Origin: CAVRAZ01 sp963719135
GTDB taxonomy: Bacteria; Pseudomonadota; Gammaproteobacteria; DSM-19610
Assembly: GCA_963719135.1 (NCBI GenBank)
Contig: CAVRAZ010000004.1
Span: 248,001-312,000 of the forward strand
Direction: 5' to 3'
DNA: 64,000 nucleotides
The position numbers and the translations under genes were made by a program. The notes beneath the pieces are model-generated. The model did no database searches. It saw only the letters and a program-made list of their open reading frames with translations, and was not told where the DNA came from. Shown here in pieces: positions 62,197 through 64,000 of this stretch; position 1 is the first letter of the stretch, and the number at the start of each line of letters is the position of its first letter.

Positions 62197-63159
62197 ATGC
62201 CGGTAAAAGCAATCTACATCATGTCATCACCCCGAGGCGGTTCCACGCTGCTGAGCTTCGTTCTGGGTCAGCATTCGGCGATGGCGAACCTCGGCGAAGT
62301 GTCATTCATTCCGAAACTGCTGGCGCTCAAGGAGTGCTGCACCTGCGGCGCTGTTCTGGGTGAGTGCGCGCAATGGGGGCGGGTATTCGCTGAACTCGCA
62401 TCGACAACCGGCGTCGACATGCGGGTGAACCCGTATGCTTTGCGTCTGGATGACGCGACGAAATGGAAGGATGGCAGCGGCAAGATCGACCATGCACGCC
62501 AGACGCCTGCGCGGCTCGCGCTTGCGCGGTTCCGGGGCGCGGCCGACACGCTCGGACTGAATTTGCCTGCCGCGATCGGCGGCGCCTGGGCGACCCTGCC
62601 CTCGGTGAAGCGGGGTGTGCGAAACACGATGGCGCTGTATTCGGCGGCGGCAACGGTCTGGAACAAAGAAGTCGTAGTGGATGCATCCAAACTGCCACGG
62701 AAAGCGATACATTTGTACCGCGCTTATCCCCAGCACGTTCGCATTCTGCATCTTGCCCGGGACGGCCGGGGCGTCTCCGCGTCCAGGATGTCGCACATGC
62801 CGTTTGACCGCGCTGTCGAACGCTGGAGGTATTACCACACCACCACGACAGTACTCCTGAACCGGTGGGTGAAACCGGAGCATCGGTTTTCCCTGAGGTA
62901 CGAGGAGTTTTCCGCCGAACCGGAACGCTGGCTGAGAGCGTTGTGCGGCTGGATGGACATACCCTACGACGAGCGGATGCTGGAATTCGACGGTAATATG
63001 GTTTCACATTCGGCCGGCGGCAACCCCACGCGATTCAAGCTGGCCGAAGAAGGGATACGGCCCGTCGATGACCGCTGGCGCACCAAACTGACTGCGGAGA
63101 ATATCTCGAAATTTGAAGCTCTTGCCGGAAGCGTCAATCGGCAACTGGGCTATCGCTGA
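62197..63159 (+). CDS. PAPS-dependent sulfotransferase family protein
   Basis: About 320 residues, cytoplasmic. The PAPS 5'-phosphate loop YIMSSPRGGSTLLSFVLGQH is at residues 7-26 and the 3'-phosphate region RILHLARDGRGVSASRM near 182-198, followed by FSLRYEEFSAEPERWLRALC. A cluster CCTCGAVLGEC near 47-57 might bind a metal. Start at ATG 62197; TTG 62188 is an alternative. It could sulfate a surface polysaccharide or lipid; unrelated in detail to the sulfotransferase at 23894. Confidence 0.85.
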   Translation: MPVKAIYIMSSPRGGSTLLSFVLGQHSAMANLGEVSFIPKLLALKECCTCGAVLGECAQWGRVFAELASTTGVDMRVNPYALRLDDATKWKDGSGKIDHARQTPARLALARFRGAADTLGLNLPAAIGGAWATLPSVKRGVRNTMALYSAAATVWNKEVVVDASKLPRKAIHLYRAYPQHVRILHLARDGRGVSASRMSHMPFDRAVERWRYYHTTTTVLLNRWVKPEHRFSLRYEEFSAEPERWLRALCGWMDIPYDERMLEFDGNMVSHSAGGNPTRFKLAEEGIRPVDDRWRTKLTAENISKFEALAGSVNRQLGYR

Positions 63160-63496
63160 CCGTACCTGCAACCGATCCGCGGTCGTCCCCGAAAGGCCGC
63201 GGAAATTCCACCAAGCGCTGGCGCAATTCTGCCTACAAAAAATCAGGAACTACCCGAAAAGAATATTTTTTAATTCTGCGCCCGGACCCAGTGGTGGATT
63301 GAAATGCGTTGTGCTAGCGTACCGCCACCATGGGAGTGGTGTTTTACAGCGTCAGGAAGACCGGTGTTTTGGGACGTGCCGTTTTAAGGCCGCGATAAAT
63401 AAAGGGCGTAGTTGCCTCAATGCGATGTCGGTAGTTTGGTGTGGCATCGCTATGAACGGTGGGCGTTTTCTTGGCATTTCTTTGGGGGCATCGAAG
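63160..63496. other. Intergenic region upstream of the second FG-GAP gene
   Basis: 337 bases, AT-richer in the middle (GAATATTTTTTAATTC near 63261-63276), no gene seen. Probably holds the promoter of the following gene. An in-frame ATG at 63452 would extend that gene by 15 codons into this region. Confidence 0.45.
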
Positions 63497-64000
63497 ATGC
63501 GTGCGCGTTGCGTTAATAAGAACAACATAAAGGGCGCGATTACACCCGTAATCGGTTTCATTGCAGTATTGGCTCCTCTGTCCAGTTTCGCACAGGTATC
63601 CTTTCAGGAACAAACGGTCAGTTCCGGCATAATCCGTGAGTCGGAGAGCTGGGGCGCAGCCTGGGGTGACTGGTCCGGCGACGGCCGCGCGGATCTCTGG
63701 GTCGGCAACCACCGTAACCGGCCGGACTTCTGGCGCAACAACGGCGACGGCACCTTCACCAACATGACGCTGCTGATCGATCCGTCCCGCACGTTTTTGA
63801 ACGATCCAACCCAGGATACCCACGGCGCTGCCTGGGGCGATTTCGACAACGACGGCGACCAGGATCTGGGCGTTGCCACAACGGGAAGGGATTTCCGCTT
63901 CATGGTAAACACCAACAGTGCCTTTACCGACAAGGCTGCCAGTTACAACGTGCTGGACGACGGTGCGGGCCGCCTGCCGGTCTGGTTCGACTTCACGCGC
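63497..64000 (+). CDS. Secreted FG-GAP/VCBS-repeat protein, N-terminal part (runs off the window)
   Basis: 168 codons visible. Signal peptide (GFIAVLAPLSSFAQ, cleavage about 30 residues in) and repeats WGDWSGDGRADLWVGNHRNR and WGDFDNDGDQDLGV with calcium-loop aspartates. The order SWGAAWGDWSGDGRADLWVG, FWRNNGDGTFTNMT and HGAAWGDFDNDGDQDL parallels the protein at 52328 almost element by element, so the two are paralogues. Start at 63497 chosen for the G-rich TTGGGGGCA upstream and because the signal peptide then has normal length. Confidence 0.85.
   Translation, partial: MRARCVNKNNIKGAITPVIGFIAVLAPLSSFAQVSFQEQTVSSGIIRESESWGAAWGDWSGDGRADLWVGNHRNRPDFWRNNGDGTFTNMTLLIDPSRTFLNDPTQDTHGAAWGDFDNDGDQDLGVATTGRDFRFMVNTNSAFTDKAASYNVLDDGAGRLPVWFDFTR

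Noticed and set aside
1..64000. CRISPR array
   Set aside because: No regularly spaced direct repeats of 20-40 bases and no cas genes were seen; the repeated structures are attC sites, IS ends and REP-like palindromes.

Overview
The window is GC-rich DNA from a gammaproteobacterium. The clearest signs are the gene orders mrcA | pilMNOPQ-aroK-aroB, rph-rdgB-hemW, thiS-thiG-trmB, purEK | purC and asmA ... mutY-yggX, all typical of that class. A proteobacterial-type phosphoribulokinase and a beta-carbonic anhydrase would fit a Chromatiales/Ectothiorhodospiraceae-like autotroph. No RuBisCO is present here, so the autotrophy is inference.

Layout. 1-13.7 kb is core chromosome: shikimate genes and the type IV pilus secretin cluster (minus strand), divergent PBP1A, malic enzyme, an M48 peptidase, a secreted-type nuclease and ribosomal protein L31. 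14.0-17.0 kb holds a truncated AAA-ATPase gene and an intact two-gene IS4/Tn5-like element (19-bp perfect terminal repeats, 10-bp target duplication). This element carries a DUF4338 (DruA-family) passenger directly behind its transposase. 17.0-20.0 kb returns to housekeeping (rof-like, hemW, rdgB, rph). 20.0-23.9 kb is a decayed integron: the 3' end of an integron integrase, an IS91-like insertion that removed the rest of it, an attI-like core, three gene cassettes and three attC sites. Next come a sulfotransferase-like gene, carbonic anhydrase, a SIMPL-domain protein, the purine genes and a block of small conserved genes. 30-46 kb is mostly housekeeping: heme A synthase, FIST sensor, phosphoribulokinase, TrmB, ThiG/ThiS, acyl-CoA synthetase, tRNA-Gly(CCC), AsmA, a two-gene nucleotide-sugar module, MutY and YggX.

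46.5-64 kb is accessory. An ISNCY-like element is nested inside a second transposon, followed by a decayed IS4 (ISPepr1-like) copy. Three different IS630-family elements then lie end to end at 58.8-62.2 kb. Between and beside these are large secreted proteins: an FG-GAP/ASPIC-UnbV/Calx-beta protein, a 963-residue glycosidase-like protein, a sulfotransferase, and a second FG-GAP protein that runs off the window. They look like a cell-surface or polysaccharide-related island.

Several genes have damaged 5' ends or single-base disruptions: the M48 lipoprotein signal, the DUF123 nuclease, the SRPBCC protein and the FIST protein. These are either real decay or indel errors in the assembly, and each is flagged. 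The most unusual items are the IS4-DruA element, the integron whose integrase is fused head-to-head with another tyrosine recombinase at a palindromic junction, and the chain of three abutting IS630 elements.
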